Part shown: one piece after another, positions 1-6,736 of the stretch
How positions within the stretch are numbered: the first letter of the stretch is position 1
How the letters are laid out: each line of letters opens with the position of its first letter
IMG/VR virus record: IMGVR_UViG_3300042892_003562
Coordinates: 1 to 64,000 of that record
Direction: 5' to 3' (one strand)
Length of the DNA: 64,000 nt
Source: a virus
Notes under the pieces: model-generated
Databases searched by the model: none
The model's input: only the letters and a program-made list of their open reading frames with translations
Told to the model about the DNA's origin: nothing
Program-made: the position numbers and the translations under genes

Positions 1-176
1 ACCTCAACGACCTCAACGCGATGGCAGCAGCCGAGTCCATCATCATCAAGGCTGGGGCGCAAACCATTCGGCTTTATGAGGACGCACTCCAAAAGTTTGT
101 TGCTAACATCGTATTTGCCACCGCCGCCCAACGCGCAGAAGCCTTCTTGAAAACACTGAACCTATGGACCGAATGA
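1..176 (+). CDS. Partial unknown protein (C-terminal end)
   Basis: An open frame enters from the left edge (codons in phase with position 3) and ends at TGA 174-176, giving about 57 visible residues that end in LKTLNLWTE. The peptide is Ala-rich and looks helical. No family is recognised. Its stop overlaps the next start as ATGA, the usual junction in this phage, which supports it being real. The N-terminus lies outside the window. Confidence 0.6.
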   Translation, partial: LNDLNAMAAAESIIIKAGAQTIRLYEDALQKFVANIVFATAAQRAEAFLKTLNLWTE

Positions 177-340
177 GCATGTCCTTTCTTTGCGGCTTCC
201 TGTTCGCCGTGGCGGGATTGACGCTGTTTCTGACACAAGTTGCCACCGTTGAGCTTGCAAGGGCTTGGCGGGCGCTACGGGAGGACATAGAAACCAGCTT
301 CGGCCACGACACAGACATCTTTCCCGACCACATCCCATGA
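173..340 (+). CDS. Small single-span membrane protein (55 aa)
   Basis: This short ORF begins at ATG 173, overlapping the previous stop, and ends with TGA overlapping the next ATG. The N-terminus is strongly hydrophobic (roughly residues 4-27, FLCGFLFAVAGLTLFL core) and the tail is polar and acidic, so it is probably a one-pass inner-membrane protein. Function is unknown. A phage membrane protein of this shape could be a lysis or superinfection factor, but no neighbour supports either. Confidence 0.6.
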   Translation: MSMSFLCGFLFAVAGLTLFLTQVATVELARAWRALREDIETSFGHDTDIFPDHIP

Positions 341-543
341 ACACCCAAGCCATCTCGAAAAGCGAATCCCGCACCACCAAGCTGAAATGGTTCGGCACGG
401 TGGTGGGGGACGCCAACCAGCAGGAATTTGTCATCGCCGCGCCAACCCGCAACCGCTGCCTGTTCGCGGCGCGGCAGTTTTTCCCGGAAGCGAGAAGCTA
501 CGACGTGCAGCCGGTCACCTTGGTCTCACGTCAACACGACTAA
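337..543 (+). CDS. Unknown small protein (68 aa)
   Basis: The start chosen is ATG 337, which overlaps the preceding stop in the ATGA pattern. An in-frame ATG at 265 would run through the upstream gene. The product begins MNTQAISKSESRTTK and is basic, with a central segment of alternating hydrophobic residues. No domain is recognised. Confidence 0.6.
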   Translation: MNTQAISKSESRTTKLKWFGTVVGDANQQEFVIAAPTRNRCLFAARQFFPEARSYDVQPVTLVSRQHD

Positions 544-556
544 TCCGTTCATCCTA

Positions 557-703
557 TTGAAAACCATCATCACCCTGCTTCTCATCCTCCTCGCCATGCA
601 CGCCTGCCAATGCGTGACGGAGCGCTACGCGCTGGAGAAAACAACGTCTCAGTCAAAAAAAACCCACAACCAAGAAACAACCAAGCAAAATGAACACCAT
701 TGA
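557..703 (+). CDS. Possible small lipoprotein/membrane peptide (48 aa)
   Basis: A TTG at 557 opens a reading frame with a hydrophobic run (KTIITLLLILLAMHAC) followed by Cys residues and a polar tail. This resembles a short lipoprotein signal, although the lipobox (MHAC) is poor. It overlaps the next gene by 14 nt. Start choice and reality are uncertain because no ATG lies in a suitable place. Confidence 0.35.
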   Translation: MKTIITLLLILLAMHACQCVTERYALEKTTSQSKKTHNQETTKQNEHH

Positions 704-1145
704 AACAACCATCAGTCCGAACGAAGCTGTCAAAGCGCTCGAAAGCTTCATCAGCAACTACACGCTCAACTCCATCCGCACCCAGCTGTTCCAGCACGAC
801 CACCAAGACGAGAAGCGCAACTTCGAGGAAAAATACAACTGCTGGTGCTACTGGACCAACCGTCAGGAAAAAACCCTGATCGCCAGCTCCAAAAGCTTCG
901 CCGACCGCGCCGCCGCGATGGCGTGGATCAAGGAAAAAGATTTGGGCGAGCCCGAGTTCAGCAAGCTGTCCTTCGCCACCAACAGCGGCGAGCCAAAGAC
1001 AATGTGCACCCTCAAGTGCGTCGGCGAGTTCGAAGGGATTCCTTTCGAGATCGAGGCCAACTACACCCGCGACGGGCTGCCCACTTCAACCTGCAAGGTG
1101 GTCGCCTCCACCAGCTACTCGGTGGTCTGCGAAACGGGCGCATAA
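690..1145 (+). CDS. Unknown protein (151 aa)
   Basis: It starts at ATG 690 after an A/C-rich leader (accaagcaaa) without Shine-Dalgarno. The product has a helical N-terminal half and a beta-rich C-terminal half with several Cys residues (NCWCYW near residue 50, CTLKC near residue 110). No known family is recognised. Codon use matches the rest of the arm. Confidence 0.7.
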   Translation: MNTIETTISPNEAVKALESFISNYTLNSIRTQLFQHDHQDEKRNFEEKYNCWCYWTNRQEKTLIASSKSFADRAAAMAWIKEKDLGEPEFSKLSFATNSGEPKTMCTLKCVGEFEGIPFEIEANYTRDGLPTSTCKVVASTSYSVVCETGA

Positions 1146-1170
1146 TCTCCCCCGAACCAGACAAGAAACC

Positions 1171-1368
1171 ATGAAATGCTCCCGCTGCGGACACACCGTC
1201 CCGAACGTAGAGTGTTACGTCTGCTGGGAACAACCCGACGAAGGGAAAGACGCCTTTAGTCAGGCTAAAGACCTTGAATGTGACGACTGCCAGCAGTCGC
1301 TCTTCCACAACTCTCCTACAAGCTCGTCAGACACCCCAATGGGACATGGACAGCCATCCACCGTTTGA
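1171..1368 (+). CDS. Zinc-ribbon-like small protein (65 aa)
   Basis: Cys pairs at CSRC (residues 3-6), CYVC (about 15-18) and CDDC (about 37-40) suggest a small zinc-binding fold. Residues 28-32 (FSQAK) are encoded by an inverted copy of the dispersed 15-bp element. The C-terminal 18 codons and the stop lie inside a long perfect inverted repeat (1315-1380), so translation end and RNA folding probably interact. Partner and function unknown. Confidence 0.6.
   Translation: MKCSRCGHTVPNVECYVCWEQPDEGKDAFSQAKDLECDDCQQSLFHNSPTSSSDTPMGHGQPSTV
1255..1269 (-). repeat. 15-bp dispersed element, copy in coding sequence
   Basis: The - strand reads TTTAGCCTGACTAAA. This is the only exact copy of this class that opposes the direction of the gene containing it. 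Confidence 0.85.
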
Positions 1369-1380
1369 CGAGCTTGTAGG
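1315..1380 (+). repeat. 15-bp perfect inverted repeat with 36-nt spacer
   Basis: CCTACAAGCTCGTCA (1315-1329) is the exact reverse complement of 1366-1380. As + strand RNA the stem extends by a G-U, an A-U and a C-G pair to 18 pairs. The right arm contains the stop codon of the zinc-ribbon gene. No U-tract follows, so it is not a standard terminator. Confidence 0.8.
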
Positions 1381-1405
1381 TCCACCCCTTAACGCAAGAA
1401 ACACC

Positions 1406-1636
1406 ATGCCCATGAAATCAGGCGACCGCGTCACCACTCCGGACGGAGAGGGAATCATCGTCGACTTCGAAATCCACCCGTCGCTCCATTCGAAAGTGCC
1501 GACGTATTACATCCACAACGAGCCAATGCCGGGACTCCCCGGCGAATACATCCGCTGCGGGGTGAAGGGCTGCCACGAACACATCCGCGTCGCATACTAC
1601 CCGCTCGACCAGATCAGCCAAGATCCGCAGCTGTAA
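1406..1636 (+). CDS. KOW/SH3-like small protein (76 aa)
   Basis: The preferred start is ATG 1406 (MPMKSGDRVTT). An upstream in-frame ATG at 1274 would read through the inverted repeat and the previous gene. The N-terminus, SGDRVTTPDGEGIIVDFE, matches the turn-rich pattern of KOW/SH3-like barrels seen in many small phage proteins. Two Cys (RCGVKGC) lie near residue 55. Function unknown. Confidence 0.6.
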   Translation: MPMKSGDRVTTPDGEGIIVDFEIHPSLHSKVPTYYIHNEPMPGLPGEYIRCGVKGCHEHIRVAYYPLDQISQDPQL

Positions 1637-1706
1637 TTCAAATGTCGTCGCAAAGCCCTCAACCGTTTGAGGAAGCTTTCCAAAGAAACAACCGTCCAAC
1701 CACCTG

Positions 1707-1721
1707 TTCAGCCTGACTAAA
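1707..1721 (+). repeat. 15-bp start-associated element (one mismatch)
   Basis: TTCAGCCTGACTAAA ends 3 nt before the ATG of the sigma-region-4-like gene. Confidence 0.8.
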
Positions 1722-1724
1722 GCC

Positions 1725-2453
1725 ATGTCACCCACCATAATCCGCAACGCCAAAGCATTCGAAAAAGAGCTCCGCGCCCTCAATTCGAACAACCTCACCA
1801 TTTACCAGATCGCCCGCGCACTCAAGATCACCCCGGCAACGACGAAACGCTACATGAATCATCTCGGGATAAAACTGGCGAAGCGCCGGAAGGACAGGGA
1901 CACCAAGCCCGACCTGCGGGTGGACGAAATGGTGGCGATGCGGAAAAAGGGCTTCACCCTCGACAGTATCGGAGGCAAGTTCAACCTCACCCGCGAACGG
2001 GTGCGTCAAATCCTCCAGCGGGAATGCCCCGACTTCGTCTTTCCCGTCAGGGTGGTGAAGAGCCAGCGCTGCAACCACTGTGAGATGGAGTTTACCCCGA
2101 CCGGGCCGTCTCCGAAGTTCTGCAGCCAGAAATGCAAGGGCTCCGCCAAAACCATCTTCAACCGCGAAACCGCGCTCGACATCATGCACGAGCGGGACAA
2201 GGGAAGCACATGGAATGAAGTGGCAAAAGCCATCGGCAACGGGTCCGGACACGCCGTGTTCCGTGCCACCATCCAGCGAAACAAAGGATTTTTCAGCATC
2301 ATGGAACAGCTGAAATACTTCCCGAAAAAAGGCGAGAAATACTTCAAGCCGGACAATGACAAGGAGTTGGGAGAAACCAAAGGATGTGAAGAACTTCAGG
2401 ACTCCTTTACCATAAGAGGGTTGCGCTCTCTTTTCTCCTTGCTCCGCCCGTAA
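1725..2453 (+). CDS. DNA-binding protein with sigma-70 region-4-like HTH and zinc ribbon
   Basis: The 242-residue product has a first helix-turn-helix (about 22-50, LTIYQIARALKITPATTKRY). A second segment (about 75-98, TLDSIGGKFNLTRERVRQIL) is the hallmark of sigma-70 region 4, which contacts the -35 element. A Cys4 ribbon follows at CNHCEMEF...CSQKC (about 113-137), then another basic helical region. Regions 2 and 3 of sigma factors are absent, so it is more likely a transcription regulator or appropriator than a full sigma factor. It stands just behind a copy of the 15-bp element and may be an early regulator (inference). Confidence 0.7.
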   Translation: MSPTIIRNAKAFEKELRALNSNNLTIYQIARALKITPATTKRYMNHLGIKLAKRRKDRDTKPDLRVDEMVAMRKKGFTLDSIGGKFNLTRERVRQILQRECPDFVFPVRVVKSQRCNHCEMEFTPTGPSPKFCSQKCKGSAKTIFNRETALDIMHERDKGSTWNEVAKAIGNGSGHAVFRATIQRNKGFFSIMEQLKYFPKKGEKYFKPDNDKELGETKGCEELQDSFTIRGLRSLFSLLRP

Positions 2454-2533
2454 CCCCGTGGTAAAAGCCTCCCGGAATCAAGCCACCGGGCACTGCTCAC
2501 CGGCACGACAGCCACAACGTCAACTACCAAAAC

Positions 2534-2574
2534 AAGACCCCGGACCGAGGTGAAAACCCCGCCGGGGTCTTTTG
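2534..2574 (+). terminator. Rho-independent terminator after the regulator gene
   Basis: AAGACCCCGG (2534-2543) pairs with CCGGGGTCTT (2562-2571), a 10-bp GC-rich stem closed by an 18-nt loop and followed by TTT. It lies about 80 nt after the stop at 2453. Confidence 0.8.
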
Positions 2575-2586
2575 CGTCCACCCATC

Positions 2587-2748
2587 ATGAAAACATACAG
2601 CCAAGAACAACTCATCCAACTCCTCACGGAATGGATGGTGAAATACCGAGGAAGCCCCATGGAGCTTGACGATGAAGTTCGAGACCAATGGTATCGAGAC
2701 AACGGTCTGATCGCTCATTTCATCCGCGACCACTTCCCATCCCCATGA
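2587..2748 (+). CDS. Unknown small protein (53 aa)
   Basis: ATG 2587 opens MKTYSQEQLIQLLTEW..., an acidic, mostly helical peptide ending IRDHFPSP. The stop overlaps the next ATG (ATGA). It is the first gene after the terminator. No family recognised. Confidence 0.6.
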   Translation: MKTYSQEQLIQLLTEWMVKYRGSPMELDDEVRDQWYRDNGLIAHFIRDHFPSP

Positions 2749-2903
2749 AAACCTACAAGATCATCCGCTTCTACGCGCCCGGAATCGACAAGGAAAACCA
2801 CGTCGTCAAAACGGGCCTCACCTTGGAAGAGGCGCAGGAACACTGCAACGACCCGGACACCCGCAAGGAGGGAGAATGGTTCGAAGGATACGACGAGGAA
2901 TAA
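2745..2903 (+). CDS. Small conserved phage protein (YKIIRFY...LTLEEAQEHCNDP family)
   Basis: The start used is ATG 2745 (ATGA overlap). An ATG at 2688 lies inside the previous gene. The 52-residue product has the recognisable pattern YKIIRFYAPG...GLTLEEAQEHCNDPDT...WFEGY, a short protein of unknown function common in tailed phages. It is the last gene before the structured gap at 2.9-3.2 kb. Confidence 0.75.
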   Translation: MKTYKIIRFYAPGIDKENHVVKTGLTLEEAQEHCNDPDTRKEGEWFEGYDEE

Positions 2904-2905
2904 AT

Positions 2906-3217
2906 TCCCAAAATCCTTCTTGACGATCCGGTCGTCTTAACTACCTTCCCCCTTGACGACTGAGTAGGGCTCAACGTCATTGATCTTTCTGAATGGCCGA
3001 ACCAATCAGATTCAAGGGTCAGAGAACCGGTTGCCCTACTCCCGAGTCTCTGGCCCTTCTCCTTTCCTTTCCGGCTACGGAACCATATTAGCCGAACCAT
3101 CCGCCTGCACCGGCTGTCCGGGCTACGTCGATGCTCCCTGCCGTTTGACCTGCGCACAGGGACCTGTAAATCAACCAAGCTTGCCGTGAACTCGGCAGGG
3201 GCTCGGAAGGTGGCCAG
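2906..3217 (+). ncRNA. Gene-free structured region D, candidate non-coding RNA
   Basis: No ORF with believable coding character lies here. Several inverted repeats do: GAGTAGGGC (2962-2970) with GCCCTACTC (3033-3041); GGGTCAGAGA (3016-3025) with TCTCTGGCCC (3047-3056), where the one non-Watson-Crick position is a G-U only in + strand RNA; CCCTGCCG (3136-3143) with CGGCAGGG (3193-3200); and CGGCTA/TAGCCG near 3072-3095. The first two stems interleave, so they form either a pseudoknot or alternative folds. The - strand HNH gene starts to read immediately after, so it may have landed inside or beside an RNA locus. Confidence 0.5.
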
Positions 3218-3820
3218 TTACCGACCACCCTTTGAAAGATTTTCTTTGGCCCACAAAGGTTGAAGATTCGTGAAATGTAAAATACGAATCAAATCATCCT
3301 GATTGCATGCAGAACATATTGGGATCTTATGATCAATATGCCAACCCTCCTTACTCCAGTTGTCCCAATTCATTCCCTCTTCGAATTGGTTTTCCAAATG
3401 AAATCTCAACTGATCCCAAGTGCAACCAATATACTGATGAGTCCTCAAGCTTTTCTTGATCCTCTTTCTTTTCAGGCCAATCAAAACGCGAGTTTGAGCA
3501 TTTCGAGCCAATCGGGTCATTAAAGGCAATTCACTCCAAGGCTTAATCCTGCCATCTTTACGACGTCTTGCATCAGAAGCTCGATTGCAGACATTACGAG
3601 CAGCACGACGTTCCGCGTCAGACAAAAAAACTCTGCATGATTTCACGTTGTTGGGTCGTTGTTCTTGGTATCGAGTTCTCGCCCTGACTCTTGCTGATTC
3701 TCTTTTTTTCTCATAAGTTGAAACCTTCATCCACCGTTCTCCGTTCGGCTTACTTTTATCGTAACCCCAAAAAACCAAGCCGTCATCACGCAGCGTCCCT
3801 TTCTTAAGTCTCTCCGTCAT
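3218..3820 (-). CDS. HNH homing endonuclease
   Basis: The likely start is ATG at 3818-3820 (MTERLKKGTLRDDGLVFW); an upstream ATG at 3916 adds an implausible Gly/Ser-rich leader. The C-terminus carries the HNH core WHIDHKIPICSA...LHFTNLQPLWAKENLSKG, and the middle is very basic and helical. It is on the opposite strand to all its neighbours, has lower GC, and is related in its whole C-terminal half to the gene at 12,427-13,155. These are signs of a free-standing mobile homing endonuclease. Confidence 0.85.
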   Translation of the reverse strand: MTERLKKGTLRDDGLVFWGYDKSKPNGERWMKVSTYEKKRESARVRARTRYQEQRPNNVKSCRVFLSDAERRAARNVCNRASDARRRKDGRIKPWSELPLMTRLARNAQTRVLIGLKRKRIKKSLRTHQYIGCTWDQLRFHLENQFEEGMNWDNWSKEGWHIDHKIPICSACNQDDLIRILHFTNLQPLWAKENLSKGGR

Positions 3821-4072
3821 TCCTGAATCATAAAGAATCAAAGCCCCTTTAGCAAGACTTTCCGAGCCCCCCTTCCCTTCACCGGGCAAATGGCTTACTG
3901 GACTCAGGGGTCGCAAGACTCAACACACCAACCGCTTCTCGGATACCTCAGACTCGTCTCAAAAGTAACAAGAAGAACCCGAATCCGTCCCTGCAAAGGG
4001 GTGGCCTAGGGTCTGACTTCCCGTGTTCCTACGACTGAACTCAAAGTAACCTTCCTTCCACCGTCCGTCGTC
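3821..4072. other. Gene-free spacer between the HNH gene and the next operon
   Basis: About 250 nt with no convincing gene. Only weak hairpins are visible, for example CCCT-gcaa-AGGG near 3990. Together with region D it may be one locus split by the HNH gene, but no base pairing across the two sides was found. Confidence 0.4.
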
Positions 4073-4531
4073 ATGAGCAGCAAGCGTAAGTGGACCAAGA
4101 CCGGCCATTGGTCGTTCGACGAGAAGAAGGCGTCGAAACCGACGAAGGTGAAGCGCCTCCGCAACGACCAGAAGCAGCCGGAGCTCGACGCCCACACGTT
4201 CGACGACTGGTCCGCCGCTGGCTACCGCATCTCCAAGGGGGCGAAGAGCCGCTCGCGCAATTTGGACGGGGTCCCGTTATTCGGTCTTGACCAAGTTTGG
4301 ACGAACGACAAGAAAGCCCGTCCGCCTGTCTCCAAAAAACCCTCCGTCCCCGTCCCCACGTCATGCCCTCCCGTCAAACATTCGCAGTCCAACTGGTCTC
4401 AGCCCTCCGGGCTGGTGAAGGAAGTGTTGGCGAGGATGGAGGAGAAGAAGGAGACAGAGGAGGAAAAGCACATGCACATGCCTGAAAGCTTCGAGACCAA
4501 CGAAGACGACTATAAAGATTTACCTTACTAA
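4073..4531 (+). CDS. Unknown basic/charged protein (152 aa)
   Basis: Lys-rich N-terminus (SSKRKWTKTGHWSFDEKKASKPTK), a middle segment FDDWSAAGYRISKGAKSRSRNLDGVPLFGLDQV that recalls short nucleic-acid-associated phage proteins, a Pro/Ser linker, and a Glu/Lys-rich tail (ARMEEKKETEEEK). No known domain. AGCCCTCCGGGCTGG at 4401-4415 in its coding sequence matches the hairpin element at 8,058. Confidence 0.65.
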   Translation: MSSKRKWTKTGHWSFDEKKASKPTKVKRLRNDQKQPELDAHTFDDWSAAGYRISKGAKSRSRNLDGVPLFGLDQVWTNDKKARPPVSKKPSVPVPTSCPPVKHSQSNWSQPSGLVKEVLARMEEKKETEEEKHMHMPESFETNEDDYKDLPY

Positions 4532-4532
4532 C

Positions 4533-4763
4533 ATGAAACATCCAATTCAAGTGCGCTTGATTTGCGGCGAGCGAAGCAACATCCTTCGCAAGCTCTACGT
4601 TGATCAGGTGGGCAATTTCAACCGTGTCGCCTGTCGTTACGCCGGAAAAACCTACATCGTCCACTCCGAAGCCGGAGACTTAAGCGACCCTTTCCGGGCG
4701 GACGCCAACTACTTGGACTGTCTTTACATCAAAACGTGGGAGCCCTGCCAGTGGTCTCTTTAG
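4533..4763 (+). CDS. Unknown protein (76 aa)
   Basis: MKHPIQVRLICGERSNILRKLYVDQV... is predicted beta-rich, has no recognised family, and ends WEPCQWSL. Its TAG stop is supplied by the TTTAG of the dispersed element at 4759-4773. It starts 1 nt after the upstream stop. Confidence 0.6.
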   Translation: MKHPIQVRLICGERSNILRKLYVDQVGNFNRVACRYAGKTYIVHSEAGDLSDPFRADANYLDCLYIKTWEPCQWSL

Positions 4764-4773
4764 CCTGACTAAA
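4759..4773 (+). repeat. 15-bp start-associated element
   Basis: Exact TTTAGCCTGACTAAA, ending 2 nt before ATG 4776 and carrying the stop codon of the upstream gene. Confidence 0.9.
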
Positions 4774-4775
4774 AC

Positions 4776-5057
4776 ATGAACCAAAAACTCTCCGACGACA
4801 GCGCAAATTCCGCCGCCATCCACTTGAATCTAGAACCTTATCACCAGCGCATCTACGAGCTGGAGGGCCGTCTCAACCACATTGAGCAGGCCTACATCAA
4901 CTCCGACCGTCTACGGATGATATGCCAGCTCCAGCTGGAAGCCCTCACACAGGCCGCTGAGCGCGTCCGTGACGCTCGCGGGCGCTACCACACCCAGAAA
5001 GCATTTGAAGAGCTTGTAGAGCTACTGCACGAGCAAGGAAAGACCAACCAGCCATGA
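4776..5057 (+). CDS. Coiled-coil small protein (93 aa)
   Basis: Residues about 20-88 are continuous amphipathic helix (YELEGRLNHIEQAYINSDRL, then LEALTQAAERVRDARGRY). No Cys and no catalytic motif. First gene of a run joined by ATGA overlaps (next start 5054). Possibly a structural or partner-binding peptide; function unknown. Confidence 0.6.
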   Translation: MNQKLSDDSANSAAIHLNLEPYHQRIYELEGRLNHIEQAYINSDRLRMICQLQLEALTQAAERVRDARGRYHTQKAFEELVELLHEQGKTNQP

Positions 5058-5269
5058 AAACCCCCTACCACGACGACGACGGAGTCCGTATCAGACAAGG
5101 AATGTGGGTGAGCTTCTGCTACGGCATTCCTCCGGTTCACGTCCGAGGCGAAGTGGTGCGTGACAAAAAACAGGTTCTCATCGTCACCACCCCCGGCCAT
5201 TCCCCGGATCACTGCCGACTTTCCGAACTCCGCGAATTCGTCGGAAGCTTCTACAGACACCACCTATGA
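5054..5269 (+). CDS. Unknown small protein (71 aa)
   Basis: Begins MKTPYHDDDGVRIRQGMWVSF, then a beta-rich segment (VHVRGEVVRDKKQVLIVTTPG) that resembles a small SH3-like barrel. Coupled by 4-nt overlaps to both neighbours. No family assignment. Confidence 0.6.
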   Translation: MKTPYHDDDGVRIRQGMWVSFCYGIPPVHVRGEVVRDKKQVLIVTTPGHSPDHCRLSELREFVGSFYRHHL

Positions 5270-5469
5270 CCTTCAAGACCCAGCCCGTCCACATCGAGTG
5301 GACGCTATACCTCAAGTCCGGTCCGGTCCAGATTTGGGAAGGCAAGCCTGAACGCGGTTCATGGACTCAATGGGAATGCCGCAACGTCCAAAGCGGCGAA
5401 ACCCGCCATATCGACAAAAACAACGTCCTTCAAACTTTCGACCAAATGACCAACAACCAAGAATCATGA
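5266..5469 (+). CDS. Unknown small protein (67 aa)
   Basis: MTFKTQPVHIEWTLYLKSGPV... is predicted all-beta with three Trp. The C-terminus NNQES comes from the ACCAACAACCAAGAATCATGA junction sequence that also provides the next start. Function not recognised. Confidence 0.6.
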   Translation: MTFKTQPVHIEWTLYLKSGPVQIWEGKPERGSWTQWECRNVQSGETRHIDKNNVLQTFDQMTNNQES

Positions 5470-5816
5470 CTACTCACGATCAGATGCTGGCCGACGACTG
5501 GCGAACATTCCGAGATCCGTTCCGGGAAAAACGCACATGCTACGCCAAGTCATTCGAGGGTCACGCCAAGTGCGCCTGCAACACTCCAAAGAACAAGCAG
5601 GTGGAAGTCTACCACTATCCGTCCGACCGGATCGCCGGACTGGACCTGCCCGAGTCGTGGCACGTCGAACTCAACGGCGAGCTTCCAGACGGCGAATGGG
5701 TAAGGATGACCGTGGAAGGACTCCAAACCTTCGATCAAATCACATCCAAGGCCAAAGACCTGCTCACCGCATGGGACCGCCTTGTCTCCATCACCCCAAC
5801 CGTCATCAAAGAATAA
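5466..5816 (+). CDS. Unknown protein (116 aa)
   Basis: ATG 5466 (MTTHDQMLADDW) is chosen because it overlaps the previous stop; a longer in-frame version from 5361 would overlap that gene entirely. Contains CYAKSFEGHAKCAC near residues 25-38, a possible metal site, and an amphipathic C-terminus. Last gene before structured region A. Confidence 0.6.
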   Translation: MTTHDQMLADDWRTFRDPFREKRTCYAKSFEGHAKCACNTPKNKQVEVYHYPSDRIAGLDLPESWHVELNGELPDGEWVRMTVEGLQTFDQITSKAKDLLTAWDRLVSITPTVIKE

Positions 5817-5819
5817 ACC

Positions 5820-6198
5820 GATTTCTACTGCTCCAGCAGCGACCGGTCGCTACGGAAACTGTAAAGCATGGCTTACAACACTGGAGGAAGAAAGCCCCTA
5901 AGCCCGTTCAGGAAAATGCGAAGCCCTTCTCGGGCGAATCAATAGCGGGAATCAAAATTAGAGACGAGAAAAAGCATCCAAGTGCGTAGCGCGAGGATGG
6001 AGCTGCTGGGGCGATACGCCAGCGCCGGACGCAGTAACCGGCTTCAATGAAGCGGCAGCACGGAAGGACGTGCCCGTAGAACCTAGGCTATAAGATCACT
6101 CAGGATTCAGATTGGGAGCGAAAGCGACCATGAGGGAGATGCGCTCCCATGCACGCATATGATATATGTCGTATTCGCAATCGACCCGCTTCACCTTT
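5820..6198 (+). ncRNA. Gene-free structured region A, candidate non-coding RNA
   Basis: About 380 nt with no coding signal but dense pairing: a perfect 14-bp palindrome AGCGACCGGTCGCT (5838-5851); GCCCG...CGGGC near 5913-5935; a cloverleaf-like fold at 6002-6059; and TGGGAGCG (6113-6120) with CGCTCCCA (6142-6149). It sits between two operons and is followed directly by a copy of the 15-bp element. No tRNA was found. Transcription is inferred, not seen. Confidence 0.5.
6002..6059 (+). ncRNA. Cloverleaf-like fold inside region A
   Basis: GCTGCTG (6002-6008) pairs with CGGCAGC (6053-6059), seven pairs including one U-G. Enclosed are three hairpins: GGCG-ata-CGCC, GCCGG-(9 nt)-CCGGC and CTTC-aat-GAAG, the last two sharing one C. 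The outline resembles a tRNA, but the first arm loop is too short, the middle loop has 9 nt, and there is no TTCRA T-loop or CCA-ready 3' end, so it is not a tRNA gene. Confidence 0.45.
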
Positions 6199-6213
6199 TT
6201 CAGCCTGACCAAA
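6199..6213 (+). repeat. 15-bp start-associated element (two mismatches)
   Basis: TTCAGCCTGACCAAA ends 4 nt before ATG 6218. Confidence 0.7.
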
Positions 6214-6217
6214 CACC

Positions 6218-6544
6218 ATGAACACCCTCGAACAAACCCGCCACTTCCGACCCGACGTCGCCATCACCGTGTCGTGGGAATTTGACCCGTCGTTCGTCTG
6301 GGACGGCGACATGGAAGACCCAAAGCTCGACCCGGACAATCCGCTGTTCCCGCACGACGTCACCGTCACCGCGTCCATCATCCGGCGAGGCGTCCTCATC
6401 CAAGACAGCGTCTACCTCGGAGGCTGCTACGCCCCGGCGGGCGGTCCCTACGACGAGGAGATCGACGGCTACCTGCCGCAGCTCGTCGACGACGCCATTC
6501 AATTCCTCGACCTGAAGCTCAAAGAAACCATCATCGAACCATGA
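6218..6544 (+). CDS. Unknown acidic protein (108 aa)
   Basis: MNTLEQTRHFRPDVAITVSWEFDPSFVWDGD... is acidic with a beta-rich centre (HDVTVTASIIRRGVLIQDSVYL) and a helical end. It ends KETIIEP, encoded by a 19-nt sequence repeated exactly at the end of the next gene. Function unknown; first gene after structured region A. Confidence 0.65.
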   Translation: MNTLEQTRHFRPDVAITVSWEFDPSFVWDGDMEDPKLDPDNPLFPHDVTVTASIIRRGVLIQDSVYLGGCYAPAGGPYDEEIDGYLPQLVDDAIQFLDLKLKETIIEP

Positions 6545-6736
6545 AAGTCCAACCCAAGGAAGCCTTCAAACTGCTCGGCACCGACATTGAACTCGACCCG
6601 ACGTTCGTTTACAACGCGTCACCCTCCGACAACCTGCCGGACATCACGCCCGGCCTCATCTACGTCCACGAGCGCGACGAGAACCCAGTAGGGGTGCTGC
6701 TGCGCGAAGGGGAATACACCATCATCGAACCATGAA
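6527..6736 (+). repeat. Pair of identical 19-nt gene junctions
   Basis: ACCATCATCGAACCATGAA occurs at 6527-6545 and again at 6718-6736. Each spans the last codons (TIIEP), the stop and the next start, so two successive genes share the same junction module. Confidence 0.85.
6541..6735 (+). CDS. Unknown small protein (64 aa)
   Basis: MKVQPKEAFKLLGTDIELDPTFVYNASP... ends EGEYTIIEP, the same C-terminus as the upstream protein. No family seen. ATGA overlaps on both sides indicate translational coupling. Confidence 0.6.
   Translation: MKVQPKEAFKLLGTDIELDPTFVYNASPSDNLPDITPGLIYVHERDENPVGVLLREGEYTIIEP

Noticed and set aside
1274-1405. Longer N-terminus for the KOW-like protein
   Set aside because: It would read through the inverted repeat and the end of the previous gene in another frame, and lacks the usual A/C-rich start context; ATG 1406 fits better.
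5820-6198. tRNA gene in region A or other gaps
   Set aside because: Cloverleaf-like and T-loop-like pieces exist, but none has the full set of 7-bp acceptor, 5-bp anticodon arm with 7-nt loop, and TTCRA T-loop in register.
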